This document shows, piece after piece, positions 1-4,943 of a stretch of DNA of 5,259 nt (the first letter of the stretch is position 1; the number at the start of each line of letters is the position of its first letter). Source of the DNA: JABIBU01 sp964464685 (lineage in GTDB: Bacteria > Patescibacteriota > Patescibacteriia > Magasanikbacterales > UBA922). The stretch is taken from assembly GCA_964464685.1 (NCBI GenBank), contig CAYXGV010000060.1:1-5259 (forward strand), read 5' to 3'. The position numbers were made by a program, and so were the translations under genes. Under the pieces are notes generated by a model. It ran no database searches. It was not told the DNA's origin and worked only from the letters and a program-made list of their open reading frames with translations.

Positions 1-1
1 A

Positions 2-1441
2 ATAAAAAAGCGCAATAAAAAAATTAATGCGTTTATTTCGGTATTTGAGCAGGAAGCAATGGAAGAAGCAAAAAGAGCTGATGAAATGATTACCAAAGGT
101 GAACAACAGGTGTTGACAGGAATTCCGTTTGCAGTCAAAGATGCGATTATTACTTATGACAGAAGATCCACTGGAGCTGGAAAAATTTTGGATAATTATA
201 CCGCGCCTTACGAAGCAACTGTGATTAAAAAAATTAGAGAACAGGGTGCAGTTTTGGTTGGTAAAAATAATTGTGATGCTTTTGGTCATGGTGCTAGCAA
301 CGAACACAGCATGTATGGTCCGGTTTGCAATCCTCATGATGAAAGCAAGGTCGCGGGTGGGTCATCGGGTGGTTCGGCAGCGGCGGTGGCTGATCATCAA
401 TGTATTTTTGCAATTGGGGAAGATACTGGTGGATCTATTCGTCAGCCGGCTGCGTTTTGCGGAATCGTTGGTTTGCGTCCTAGTTATGGCAAGAATTCTC
501 GCTACGGTATTATGCCAATGGCATCTTCGCTTGATACTGTAGGGCCGTTGACAAAGACAGTAGAGGACTGTGAAATTGTAGAGAATATAATAGCGGGTGT
601 AGACGAAAAGGATGCGACAACTGTCGATAGTCAAAAGTCCATAAAGTCTGTAAAGTCCATAAAGTCTTTGCGAATTGGGGTGCCGAAAGAATATTTTTCC
701 GACCTAGACGGATCCGCCTTGGGTGGAGAGGTGGAGGGAATGGATGAGGAGGTAAAAAAAATTGTTGAGGAAAAAATTAAACATCTTGTAGAGACGCGAT
801 TTATCGCGTCTGGGTCACAGAATACGTCTGTGTCACAGAATACGTCTGGGTCACAGAATAAGTCTGGAATACAAATTGAAATTGTTGATGTATCGCTTCC
901 AATGACCAAATATGCAATTCCAGTATATTATATTGTGGTGCCAAGCGAAGACAGTTCCAATCTGGGTAGGTTAGACGCAATTAGATATGGCATGCCAGAT
1001 GCCAAGGCCAAAAATTTGTATGATATTTATGCCAAATCTCGTGCTCAGGGTTTTCCTGATGAAGTAAAACGTCGAATAATGATTGGCACCTATGCTTTGT
1101 CGGCAGGGTATTATGATGCCTATTACAAAAAAGCCCAAAAAGTACGGACACTTATTATTCAAGATTTTGAAAAGGTATTGTCATCAGTTGATTTATTAAT
1201 CACATCAACTACCCCAACTCCAGCTTTTGGAATTGGTGAATTAAAAGATGATATTTTGGCCATGTATTTGGCTGATGTTTTTGTGGCTCCTGCTGCCGTG
1301 GCTGGTCTGCCTGCTATTTCAATTCCAGTTGGTAAAACAAAGAAAGGTTTACCAGTCGGGATGCAAATAATCGGTCCACGTTTACGAGAAGACCTAGTTT
1401 TTGAATTGGCAAAGATAATTGAATACATCAAAATAAATTAA
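2..1441 (+). CDS. gatA: Asp-tRNA(Asn)/Glu-tRNA(Gln) amidotransferase subunit A, 5'-truncated by window edge
   Basis: GatA is the glutaminase subunit of the cytoplasmic GatCAB complex, which amidates misacylated Glu-tRNA(Gln) and/or Asp-tRNA(Asn). The frame is open to the left edge, and the 19 codons before the first ATG (59) read as normal GatA sequence (NAFISVFEQEA), so that ATG is internal; I estimate about 30 N-terminal residues are missing. Counting from Met at 59, the amidase-signature triad is visible: Lys27 in PFAVKDAI, cis-Ser102 in AGGSSGGS and nucleophile Ser126 in DTGGSIRQPA, with the same spacing as in S. aureus GatA (79/154/178, from memory). The C-terminal half matches the family closely (VKRRIMIGTYALSAGYYDAYYKK; GLPVGMQIIGP). 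Two repeat-derived insertions, residues about 193-204 and 247-270, lie in the variable region between the catalytic core and the conserved SLPMTKYAIPVYY segment, and the frame stays open. The next gene starts 15 nt downstream. Confidence 0.96.
   Translation: MKKRNKKINAFISVFEQEAMEEAKRADEMITKGEQQVLTGIPFAVKDAIITYDRRSTGAGKILDNYTAPYEATVIKKIREQGAVLVGKNNCDAFGHGASNEHSMYGPVCNPHDESKVAGGSSGGSAAAVADHQCIFAIGEDTGGSIRQPAAFCGIVGLRPSYGKNSRYGIMPMASSLDTVGPLTKTVEDCEIVENIIAGVDEKDATTVDSQKSIKSVKSIKSLRIGVPKEYFSDLDGSALGGEVEGMDEEVKKIVEEKIKHLVETRFIASGSQNTSVSQNTSGSQNKSGIQIEIVDVSLPMTKYAIPVYYIVVPSEDSSNLGRLDAIRYGMPDAKAKNLYDIYAKSRAQGFPDEVKRRIMIGTYALSAGYYDAYYKKAQKVRTLIIQDFEKVLSSVDLLITSTTPTPAFGIGELKDDILAMYLADVFVAPAAVAGLPAISIPVGKTKKGLPVGMQIIGPRLREDLVFELAKIIEYIKIN
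634..669. repeat. Four tandem 9-bp units inside gatA
   Basis: There are four contiguous 9-bp units: AAAGTCCAT, AAAGTCTGT, AAAGTCCAT, AAAGTCTTT. Units 1-2 and 3-4 form an 18-bp higher-order period. Because 9 is a multiple of 3, the array is translated in frame as a (K-S-I/V) repeat and leaves gatA intact. It sits in the linker just before the conserved LRIGVPKEYF segment. Confidence 0.9.
792..811. repeat. GC-rich perfect inverted repeat inside gatA
   Basis: The arms AGACGCGAT (792-800) and ATCGCGTCT (803-811) are perfectly complementary around TT. As a folded strand this gives an 8-bp stem with a 4-nt loop, GC-rich against an AT-rich background. From memory, very similar palindromes occur as dispersed repeats in other bacteria, notably filamentous cyanobacteria; I could not check this. 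The palindrome runs directly into the 18-bp tandem array that follows. Confidence 0.8.
815..868. repeat. Three tandem 18-bp units inside gatA
   Basis: Three 18-bp units start at 815, 833 and 851, each beginning TCACAGAATA and continuing (C/A)GTCTG. The first two differ by one base (TG versus GG at the end), and the third carries A for C and ends GA. A partial unit (CGTCTGGG, 807-814) overlaps the right arm of the preceding palindrome, so the array may have grown out of that element. It is translated in frame as a six-residue Ser/Gln/Asn/Thr-rich repeat (SQNTSG-like). Confidence 0.9.
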
Positions 1442-1456
1442 CTAATTATCCAATCT

Positions 1457-2809
1457 ATGCGAGAAGAAGAAATAAAAAAAATAGAACAGCTCGGTGATAA
1501 GGATTTTTCTTTTAGCCAAGCCTCAATTACAGATTTTAGAGAGTCATGGCGAATTTTTCGTATCATGGCTGAATTTGTAGAAGGTTATAATTTTTTGGCC
1601 AAGTTTAGAAACGAAGTGACAATTCTTGGTTCGGCTAGGTTGGATGAAGATAATAAATATAATAAAATTGCCAGACAGCTAGGTAAACTTTTGGCTGAAA
1701 ATGGTTTTACTACTATCACTGGCGGAGGGCCCGGTATAATGGAGGCAGCCAACCGTGGTGCTTTTGAGGGCAAAGGTGAATCACTAGGTTTGAATATTCA
1801 GTTGCCATTTGAACAACGAATTAATCCCTATGTCACCAAGTCAATTGCTTTTTATTATTTTTTTACTAGAAAAGTTTTGATGACTTCGCCAGCCAATGCT
1901 TTTGTTTATTTTCCAGGTGGATTCGGAACAATGGATGAATTTTTTGAGGTAGTGGATCTGATGGAGCTCAATAAAATGCAACGAGTACCAATTGTATTGG
2001 TAGGTAAAGAATTTTGGACACCACTTGTTGAATTTTTAGAAAAAAAATCTTTGGCTGTTAATTCCGTTAAGGCAGAACATTTAAAATTTTGGCAAATAGT
2101 TGATACAGCTGAGGAAGCTTTTGAATTAATAAAAAATACCAAAGACAAAGAAGGTGATTTGTGTGAATTAGATCCACAAAATTTTCATTGTGAGGAAAAT
2201 ATTGATTGGAAAGTATTTAGAATAATGGCCGAATTAGTTGAAGGTTTTGAATTTTTGACGGGTTTGGGCAATGACGTGACAGTTTTGGGAACAAAAGGTA
2301 TTAAAACTGATGATCAACTTTATTTGGATGCCTATAGTTTGGGTAAAAAATTGGCTGAAAATAATTACGCAACCATCACTGGTGGGGGCCCAGGTATAAT
2401 GGAAGGTGTTAACAAGGGTGCTTTTGAAAATGGTGGCGAATCAATTGGCATTAATATGCGTTATGGCTTCAAAGAACGAGTCAACGCTTATGTCAAACGT
2501 TCAATTGGTTTTCAATTTCCATTTACTCGCAAATTAATTATCATGGCACCGTCCAAGGCCTTTGTATTTTTTCCTGGTGGTTTTGGTACATTGCATCAAT
2601 TGTTTGAAGTATTAACTTTGATTCAAACTAAAAAAGTACCCAAGATGCCAGTGATTTTGTACAACCACGCTTTTTGGGAGCCACTTCATAAATTTATCAA
2701 AGAAGTAATGGTACACGATTTAGAGACAATCGGCGATGAAGACGATGAGCTTTATCAGATCGTTGATAATGTGGATAGTATAATTGGTTTGGTTAACGAT
2801 CGCAAATAA
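1457..2809 (+). CDS. Tandem two-domain LOG family (TIGR00730) Rossmann-fold protein
   Basis: LOG-family proteins are cytoplasmic Rossmann-fold enzymes; characterised members are nucleoside-5'-monophosphate phosphoribohydrolases (the cytokinin-activating type). Two full domains are visible, about residues 33-226 and 252-445, with equivalent residues exactly 220 apart. Domain 1 has GSAR (58-61), GGGPGIMEAANRGAF (89-103), TRK (Arg138) and the signature PGGFGTMDE ending in Glu161. Domain 2 has GGGPGIMEGVNKGAF (309-323), Arg358 and PGGFGTLHQ, so the signature Glu is Gln381 (codon CAA at 2597-2599); GSAR is replaced by GTKG (278-281). The usual family length is about 180-250 aa, so 450 aa is a fused duplication. 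The DNA of the two halves is well diverged, which argues for an old event. Domain 2 may be catalytically weak, with a structural or regulatory role; this is inference. Its ATG lies 15 nt after gatA with no Shine-Dalgarno, so the two may be cotranscribed. The true substrate is unknown. Confidence 0.93.
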   Translation: MREEEIKKIEQLGDKDFSFSQASITDFRESWRIFRIMAEFVEGYNFLAKFRNEVTILGSARLDEDNKYNKIARQLGKLLAENGFTTITGGGPGIMEAANRGAFEGKGESLGLNIQLPFEQRINPYVTKSIAFYYFFTRKVLMTSPANAFVYFPGGFGTMDEFFEVVDLMELNKMQRVPIVLVGKEFWTPLVEFLEKKSLAVNSVKAEHLKFWQIVDTAEEAFELIKNTKDKEGDLCELDPQNFHCEENIDWKVFRIMAELVEGFEFLTGLGNDVTVLGTKGIKTDDQLYLDAYSLGKKLAENNYATITGGGPGIMEGVNKGAFENGGESIGINMRYGFKERVNAYVKRSIGFQFPFTRKLIIMAPSKAFVFFPGGFGTLHQLFEVLTLIQTKKVPKMPVILYNHAFWEPLHKFIKEVMVHDLETIGDEDDELYQIVDNVDSIIGLVNDRK

Positions 2810-2832
2810 AGTTATTTTATTCATAAGTTAAT

Positions 2833-2861
2833 TTGACAATTTTAGTTAAGTGTAGTAAAGT
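2833..2861 (+). promoter_or_regulatory. Predicted promoter of the toxin-antitoxin operon
   Basis: A perfect -35 TTGACA (2833-2838) is followed after 17 bp by TAAAGT (2856-2861), a 4/6 match to TATAAT. A transcript starting near 2868 would have a leader of about 28 nt before the antitoxin ATG. The -10 overlaps the left edge of the 27-bp palindrome. A second possible -10 (TGTAAT, 2868-2873) lies inside the palindrome but has no good -35. The call is from sequence only. Confidence 0.6.
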
Positions 2862-2884
2862 AAGAATGTAATACATTCTTACTT
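2858..2884. promoter_or_regulatory. 27-bp perfect palindrome, probable operator for the antitoxin
   Basis: The arms AAGTAAGAATGTA (2858-2870) and TACATTCTTACTT (2872-2884) are perfect 13-bp complements around a single A (2871). The palindrome starts in the -10 hexamer, covers the expected transcription start and ends 11 nt before the antitoxin ATG. A bound dimer there would block the promoter. AbrB/MazE-type antitoxins are known to bind palindromic sites in their own promoters, so autorepression is the natural reading. There is no T-tract, which argues against a terminator. Confidence 0.65.
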
Positions 2885-2895
2885 AATATAAAAAT

Positions 2896-3138
2896 ATGAA
2901 CACAATCGTCAAAGCTACAACCAAGGGGCAGATTACCATTCCAGTTGTTTGGAGAAAACGTTTTGAGACGGATAGATTTTTGGTTGAGATAGAGGATTCT
3001 TATTTAAAAATAAAACCATTAAATATGAATAAAATGGGTACTACCGAGGAATATACTGTTTTTGATGCAATTCGTGATAATAGTGGCAAAGGAATAAAAG
3101 CCAAGGATTTGCAAAAAATGCTTAAAAAAATATCGTAA
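2896..3138 (+). CDS. AbrB/MazE/SpoVT-type antitoxin
   Basis: This 80-aa protein is a probable DNA-binding antitoxin. Residues 4-42 match the swapped-hairpin AbrB fold: a strand ending in TTKGQITIPVVWRKRF (8-23), followed by FLVEIEDSYLKIKP (28-41). KGQITIP is the hallmark of the family. The C-terminal part (about 51-80) is probably helical and Lys-rich (FDAIRDNSGKGIKAKDLQKMLKK); such tails usually wrap and neutralise the toxin, which is inference here. The gene is first in a two-gene operon, with the toxin starting 8 nt after its stop, and it follows a strong promoter overlapped by a palindrome, so autoregulation is likely. There is no Shine-Dalgarno before the ATG. Its order and neighbour make a stand-alone AbrB regulator less likely. 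Confidence 0.88.
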   Translation: MNTIVKATTKGQITIPVVWRKRFETDRFLVEIEDSYLKIKPLNMNKMGTTEEYTVFDAIRDNSGKGIKAKDLQKMLKKIS

Positions 3139-3146
3139 ATTTTGCT

Positions 3147-3386
3147 ATGGATAAAATAGAAAAATTATTACGAAAAATAAGCAAAAGTGACAGAAAGAGA
3201 CTTTTGGAAATAATCAATTTACTATTAGAAGGAAAAAAAGCTGGTTTGAATATACAGAAAATTAAAAACACAGATTTTTATAGATTACGTTCAGGTAGAT
3301 TTAGAATAATATTTCATCTCGATGGTCAAAATAAAGAAGTAGTTGTGGATAGTATAAAATTAAGAAACGAAAATACCTATAAATAA
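3147..3386 (+). CDS. RelE/ParE-family toxin
   Basis: This 79-aa protein is a likely type II toxin. The layout fits RelE/ParE: two N-terminal helices (about 2-11 and 13-28, basic), a GKKAGLNIQKIK turn, then the beta core DFYRLRSGRFRIIFHLDG (43-60), VVVDSIKLRNENTYK (65-79). YRLRxGxxRIIF followed by VDSIKLR is the family's most typical stretch. Arg51/Arg53, Arg73 and Tyr78 lie where E. coli RelE has its catalytic Arg61, Arg81 and Tyr87, which favours ribosome-dependent mRNA cleavage over ParE-like gyrase inhibition. That assignment rests on position alone and is tentative. It begins 8 nt after the antitoxin stop and ends with the operon, as no further gene follows before the tRNA promoter. RelE toxins are normally paired with RelB, Phd or HTH antitoxins, so an AbrB partner is a less usual combination. 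Confidence 0.88.
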   Translation: MDKIEKLLRKISKSDRKRLLEIINLLLEGKKAGLNIQKIKNTDFYRLRSGRFRIIFHLDGQNKEVVVDSIKLRNENTYK

Positions 3387-3435
3387 AACAATCCTTTTGT
3401 GGGAATGTTATTTGGGTTAACTAGATCGTTGTTTT

Positions 3436-3462
3436 TTGATATTATTCTTTTGAAAATATAAT
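3436..3462 (+). promoter_or_regulatory. Predicted tRNA-Ser promoter
   Basis: A perfect -10 TATAAT occupies 3457-3462 and ends 6 nt before the mature tRNA 5' end (3469). The best -35 is TTGATA (3436-3441, 5/6) with a short 15-bp spacer; a 17-bp spacing would use the poorer TTTTGA (3434-3439). The position predicts that transcription starts at or within a few nt of the mature 5' end. Confidence 0.55.
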
Positions 3463-3468
3463 AATCAT

Positions 3469-3556
3469 GGAGAGTTCGCATAGTGGTCTAGTGCGCACGC
3501 TTGGAAAGCGTGTATACCGCAAGGTATCGAGGGTTCAAATCCCTCACTCTCCGCCA
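3469..3556 (+). tRNA. tRNA-Ser (anticodon GGA), CCA encoded
   Basis: The gene folds as a class II tRNA. The acceptor stem GGAGAGT (3469-3475) pairs with ACTCTCC (3546-3552), with discriminator G3553 and an encoded CCA (3554-3556). The D stem is GCA/TGC (3478-3480, 3492-3494). The anticodon stem CACGC/GCGTG (3496-3500, 3508-3512) encloses TTGGAAA, giving anticodon GGA at 3503-3505, which reads UCC and UCU serine codons. A long variable arm (3513-3528) forms ATACC-GCAA-GGTAT, a 5-bp stem with a GNRA loop, as expected of tRNA-Ser. The T arm is GAGGG-TTCAAAT-CCCTC (3529-3545). No intron is present. It stands alone, with its own promoter upstream and a hairpin downstream. Confidence 0.98.
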
Positions 3557-3557
3557 A

Positions 3558-3585
3558 CGCTACGCCGTAACTCGGGGCGTAGGCG
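3558..3585 (+). other. GC-rich stem-loop just downstream of tRNA-Ser
   Basis: CTACGCC (3560-3566) pairs perfectly with GGCGTAG (3576-3582) around a 9-nt loop, and two further pairs form beyond a bulged G3583. It begins 1 nt after the tRNA CCA end. What follows is A-rich (GAGAAAAAATAA), not T-rich, so it is not a standard intrinsic terminator. It may protect or guide tRNA 3' processing, pause polymerase, or be a copy of a dispersed palindromic repeat. Confidence 0.6.
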
Positions 3586-3618
3586 AGAAAAAATAATTTA
3601 GTCAATATAAATAAAATT

Positions 3619-4089
3619 ATGTCAAAACATATCGCAATTTTACACACCTCCAAAGGAGATATAAAAGTTGAATTAAAAAAAGACAAGACGCCAAAAACTG
3701 TGCAAAATTTTGTTGATTTGGTTAAAAAAAAATTTTATAATGGGACAATTTTTCATCGGGTTATAAAAGATTTTATGATTCAGGGTGGTTGTCCAGAGGG
3801 TACTGGTACAGGTGGTCCGGGTTATAAATTTGACGACGAGCCTTTTGAAGGTGAATATACTCGCGGTACAGTCGCTATGGCCAATGCAGGCCCGAACACA
3901 AATGGTAGTCAATTCTTTATTATGCATGCCGATGTACCTTTGCCAAAAAATTATGTTATATTTGGTAATGTTTTAGAGGGGTTGGAAGTAGTTGATTTGA
4001 TTGCCAATAGTGAAGTTGAATTCAGTCTAATGGGGGAGTCATCCAAACCAGTTGAGCCAACAGTGGTGGAGAGAGTGGAGATTTTTTGA
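3619..4089 (+). CDS. ppiB: Cyclophilin-type peptidyl-prolyl cis-trans isomerase
   Basis: This single-domain cyclophilin (156 aa) catalyses cis-trans isomerisation of X-Pro bonds during protein folding. No signal peptide is present, so it is cytoplasmic. The catalytic core is visible: FHRVIKDFMIQGG with Arg47, Phe52, Met53 and Gln55 (R55/F60/M61/Q63 in human CypA), then GTGTGGPGYKFDDE, and MANAGPNTNGSQFFI (87-101). In the loop equivalent to CypA 121-126 the sequence is PLPKNY, so the cyclosporin-contacting Trp is absent and His126 corresponds to Tyr112; weak cyclosporin binding is expected, while the catalytic Arg remains. The C-terminus (about 131-156) is shorter and more divergent than in CypA. 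The ATG at 3619 aligns with the first beta strand and has no Shine-Dalgarno. The stop codon lies 1 nt from the inverted-repeat element that follows. The symbol reflects the family; orthology to E. coli PpiB is not shown. Confidence 0.95.
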   Translation: MSKHIAILHTSKGDIKVELKKDKTPKTVQNFVDLVKKKFYNGTIFHRVIKDFMIQGGCPEGTGTGGPGYKFDDEPFEGEYTRGTVAMANAGPNTNGSQFFIMHADVPLPKNYVIFGNVLEGLEVVDLIANSEVEFSLMGESSKPVEPTVVERVEIF

Positions 4090-4090
4090 C

Positions 4091-4216
4091 TGTCATTGTG
4101 AGCCTCGATTCGCATCGGGGCGAAGCAATCCCAGACTTAAATACATATTATAGTTTTTAATAATTTACTATGGAATGGGATTGCTTCGTCATGTATTCTC
4201 ATTCCTCGCAATGACA
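4091..4216. repeat. 126-bp inverted-repeat (MITE/REP-like) element
   Basis: Two related half-units face each other. Left half, 4091-4133: tip TGTCATTGTGAG, an 18-bp middle, then CGAAGCAATCCCA. Right half, on the minus strand, 4216-4176: tip TGTCATTGCGAG, a 16-bp middle, then the identical CGAAGCAATCCCA. The outer tips match 11/12 (the mismatch would be a G-U pair in RNA) and the inner 13 bp match perfectly, flanking a 42-bp AT-rich centre (4134-4175). The left middle forms its own hairpin, CCTCGAT-TCGC-ATCGGGG (4103-4120, one G-U pair). No transposase gene is present and I see no clear target-site duplication. From memory, TGTCATTGCGAG...CGAAGCAATC units recur as intergenic repeats in many unrelated bacteria. 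As RNA it would form a long branched hairpin between ppiB and the transporter gene. Confidence 0.88.
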
Positions 4217-4223
4217 CGTGATT

Positions 4224-4943
4224 ATGAACAAAATACACCCACAATATCCTGACCATCATGAAGAAAATCAAATTTTAAACAAACTTCGTGAGATTGTTTT
4301 TGGTATGGAAGATGGTATGGTATCAACACTTGGAGCTGTTACTGGTATTGCAGTTGGTTCGGGTAATCATTATATGATTGTTTTGTCTGGTTGTGTAATT
4401 ATTGCAGTAGAATCAATTTCTATGGGTATTGGTTCTTATATTTCCAACAAATCTGAATCAGATGTTGACAGAAGAAAACTAAAAGAAGAAAAAAATGAAA
4501 TAGCTGATTTTCCTCATGAAGAAAAAGAAGAATTAACTAATATTTATATCAATGATGGTTGGCCAAAAGAGTTCGCTGGCGAAATGGCTGAGGTGGCTTC
4601 CCAAAAACCAGAATTATTATTATATGAAATGGCCCATCATGAGTTGGGAATTATTCCTGAGCAAATTGTTTCCGATGCTCACAAAGGAGTAGCAATGTTT
4701 TTTTCTTATGTAATTGGTGGAGCAATTCCACTTTTGCCATATTTAATTTTTTCGTCAATAAAAATGTCTATTCCAATTTCAATCGTAGCTACTTTTTTGG
4801 GTTTATTTGCTTTGGGCTCAGGGACGACAAAATTTTCCAAACGAATTTGGTGGCGGGCTGGTATGGAATTTGTTTTGTTGGCCGGTGTAGCGACAATAGT
4901 TGGTTATGTAATTGGTAGATTGGTGGAAGGAATAATGGTATGA
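4224..4943 (+). CDS. VIT1/CCC1-family iron/manganese transporter
   Basis: This 239-aa membrane protein is likely to move Fe2+/Mn2+ out of the cytoplasm, probably by H+ antiport. Five hydrophobic helices are visible at about 24-45, 50-72, 154-177, 181-201 and 210-231, as in VIT1. The signature EIVFGMEDGMVSTLG (23-37) opens helix 1. Between helices 2 and 3 lies an acidic cytoplasmic domain. Its Glu89, Glu92, Glu100, Glu103, Met136 and Glu140, plus Asp30 and Met67 in the membrane, fall at a constant offset from the metal-site residues I recall for Eucalyptus VIT1 (E102, E105, E113, E116, M149, E153, D43, M80). The set therefore looks complete. I chose ATG 4224; an in-frame GTG at 4218 would add two residues, and both lie directly beside the inverted-repeat element, so no normal leader or Shine-Dalgarno exists. 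The stop overlaps the next start (ATGA). Which metal is carried is not shown. Confidence 0.92.
   Translation: MNKIHPQYPDHHEENQILNKLREIVFGMEDGMVSTLGAVTGIAVGSGNHYMIVLSGCVIIAVESISMGIGSYISNKSESDVDRRKLKEEKNEIADFPHEEKEELTNIYINDGWPKEFAGEMAEVASQKPELLLYEMAHHELGIIPEQIVSDAHKGVAMFFSYVIGGAIPLLPYLIFSSIKMSIPISIVATFLGLFALGSGTTKFSKRIWWRAGMEFVLLAGVATIVGYVIGRLVEGIMV
4927..4931 (+). promoter_or_regulatory. Shine-Dalgarno-like site for the 99-aa gene
   Basis: AAGGA, within GGAAGGA, lies 8 nt before the ATG at 4940 and inside the 3' end of the transporter gene. It is the clearest Shine-Dalgarno-like motif ahead of any start in this window; the others have plain A/T-rich leaders. It supports the 4940 start. Confidence 0.5.

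Noticed and set aside
59..61. ATG at 59 as the gatA start.
   Set aside because: The frame is open upstream to the window edge and encodes conserved GatA sequence (NAFISVFEQEA), so this Met is internal and the gene is cut by the window.
634..868. The gatA repeats as a sign of a pseudogene or assembly error.
   Set aside because: All insertions are multiples of three, no stop or frameshift appears, and both flanking parts keep full GatA motifs including the catalytic triad.
815..868. A CRISPR-like array.
   Set aside because: The units are contiguous 18-mers with no spacers and lie inside a coding frame.
2858..2884. The palindrome as a terminator of the LOG gene.
   Set aside because: No T-tract follows, the stem is AT-rich with a one-base centre, and it overlaps a good promoter, so an operator fits better.
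3387..3409. A hairpin after the toxin gene (AACAATCC paired with GGAATGTT) as a terminator.
   Set aside because: The stem has an internal A-A mismatch and no run of T follows. It is too weak to call, though termination somewhere before the tRNA promoter is plausible.
3465..3686. A 73-codon minus-strand reading frame containing GFEPSIPCG.
   Set aside because: It reads the complement of tRNA-Ser and the start of ppiB. This peptide type is a well-known artefact of antisense tRNA-Ser translation.
4134..4175. A promoter for the transporter in the AT-rich centre of the element.
   Set aside because: Several TATTAT/TAATAA-like hexamers exist but none has a convincing -35 at normal spacing. In DNA this rich in A/T they are expected by chance.
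4091..4216. A full insertion sequence.
   Set aside because: The 126 bp contain no transposase-coding frame, and no target duplication is evident. Only a non-autonomous repeat is supported.
4218..4220. GTG at 4218 as the transporter start.
   Set aside because: It would begin 1 nt after the inverted-repeat element, and an ATG follows two codons later at 4224. ATG is preferred, but GTG cannot be excluded.
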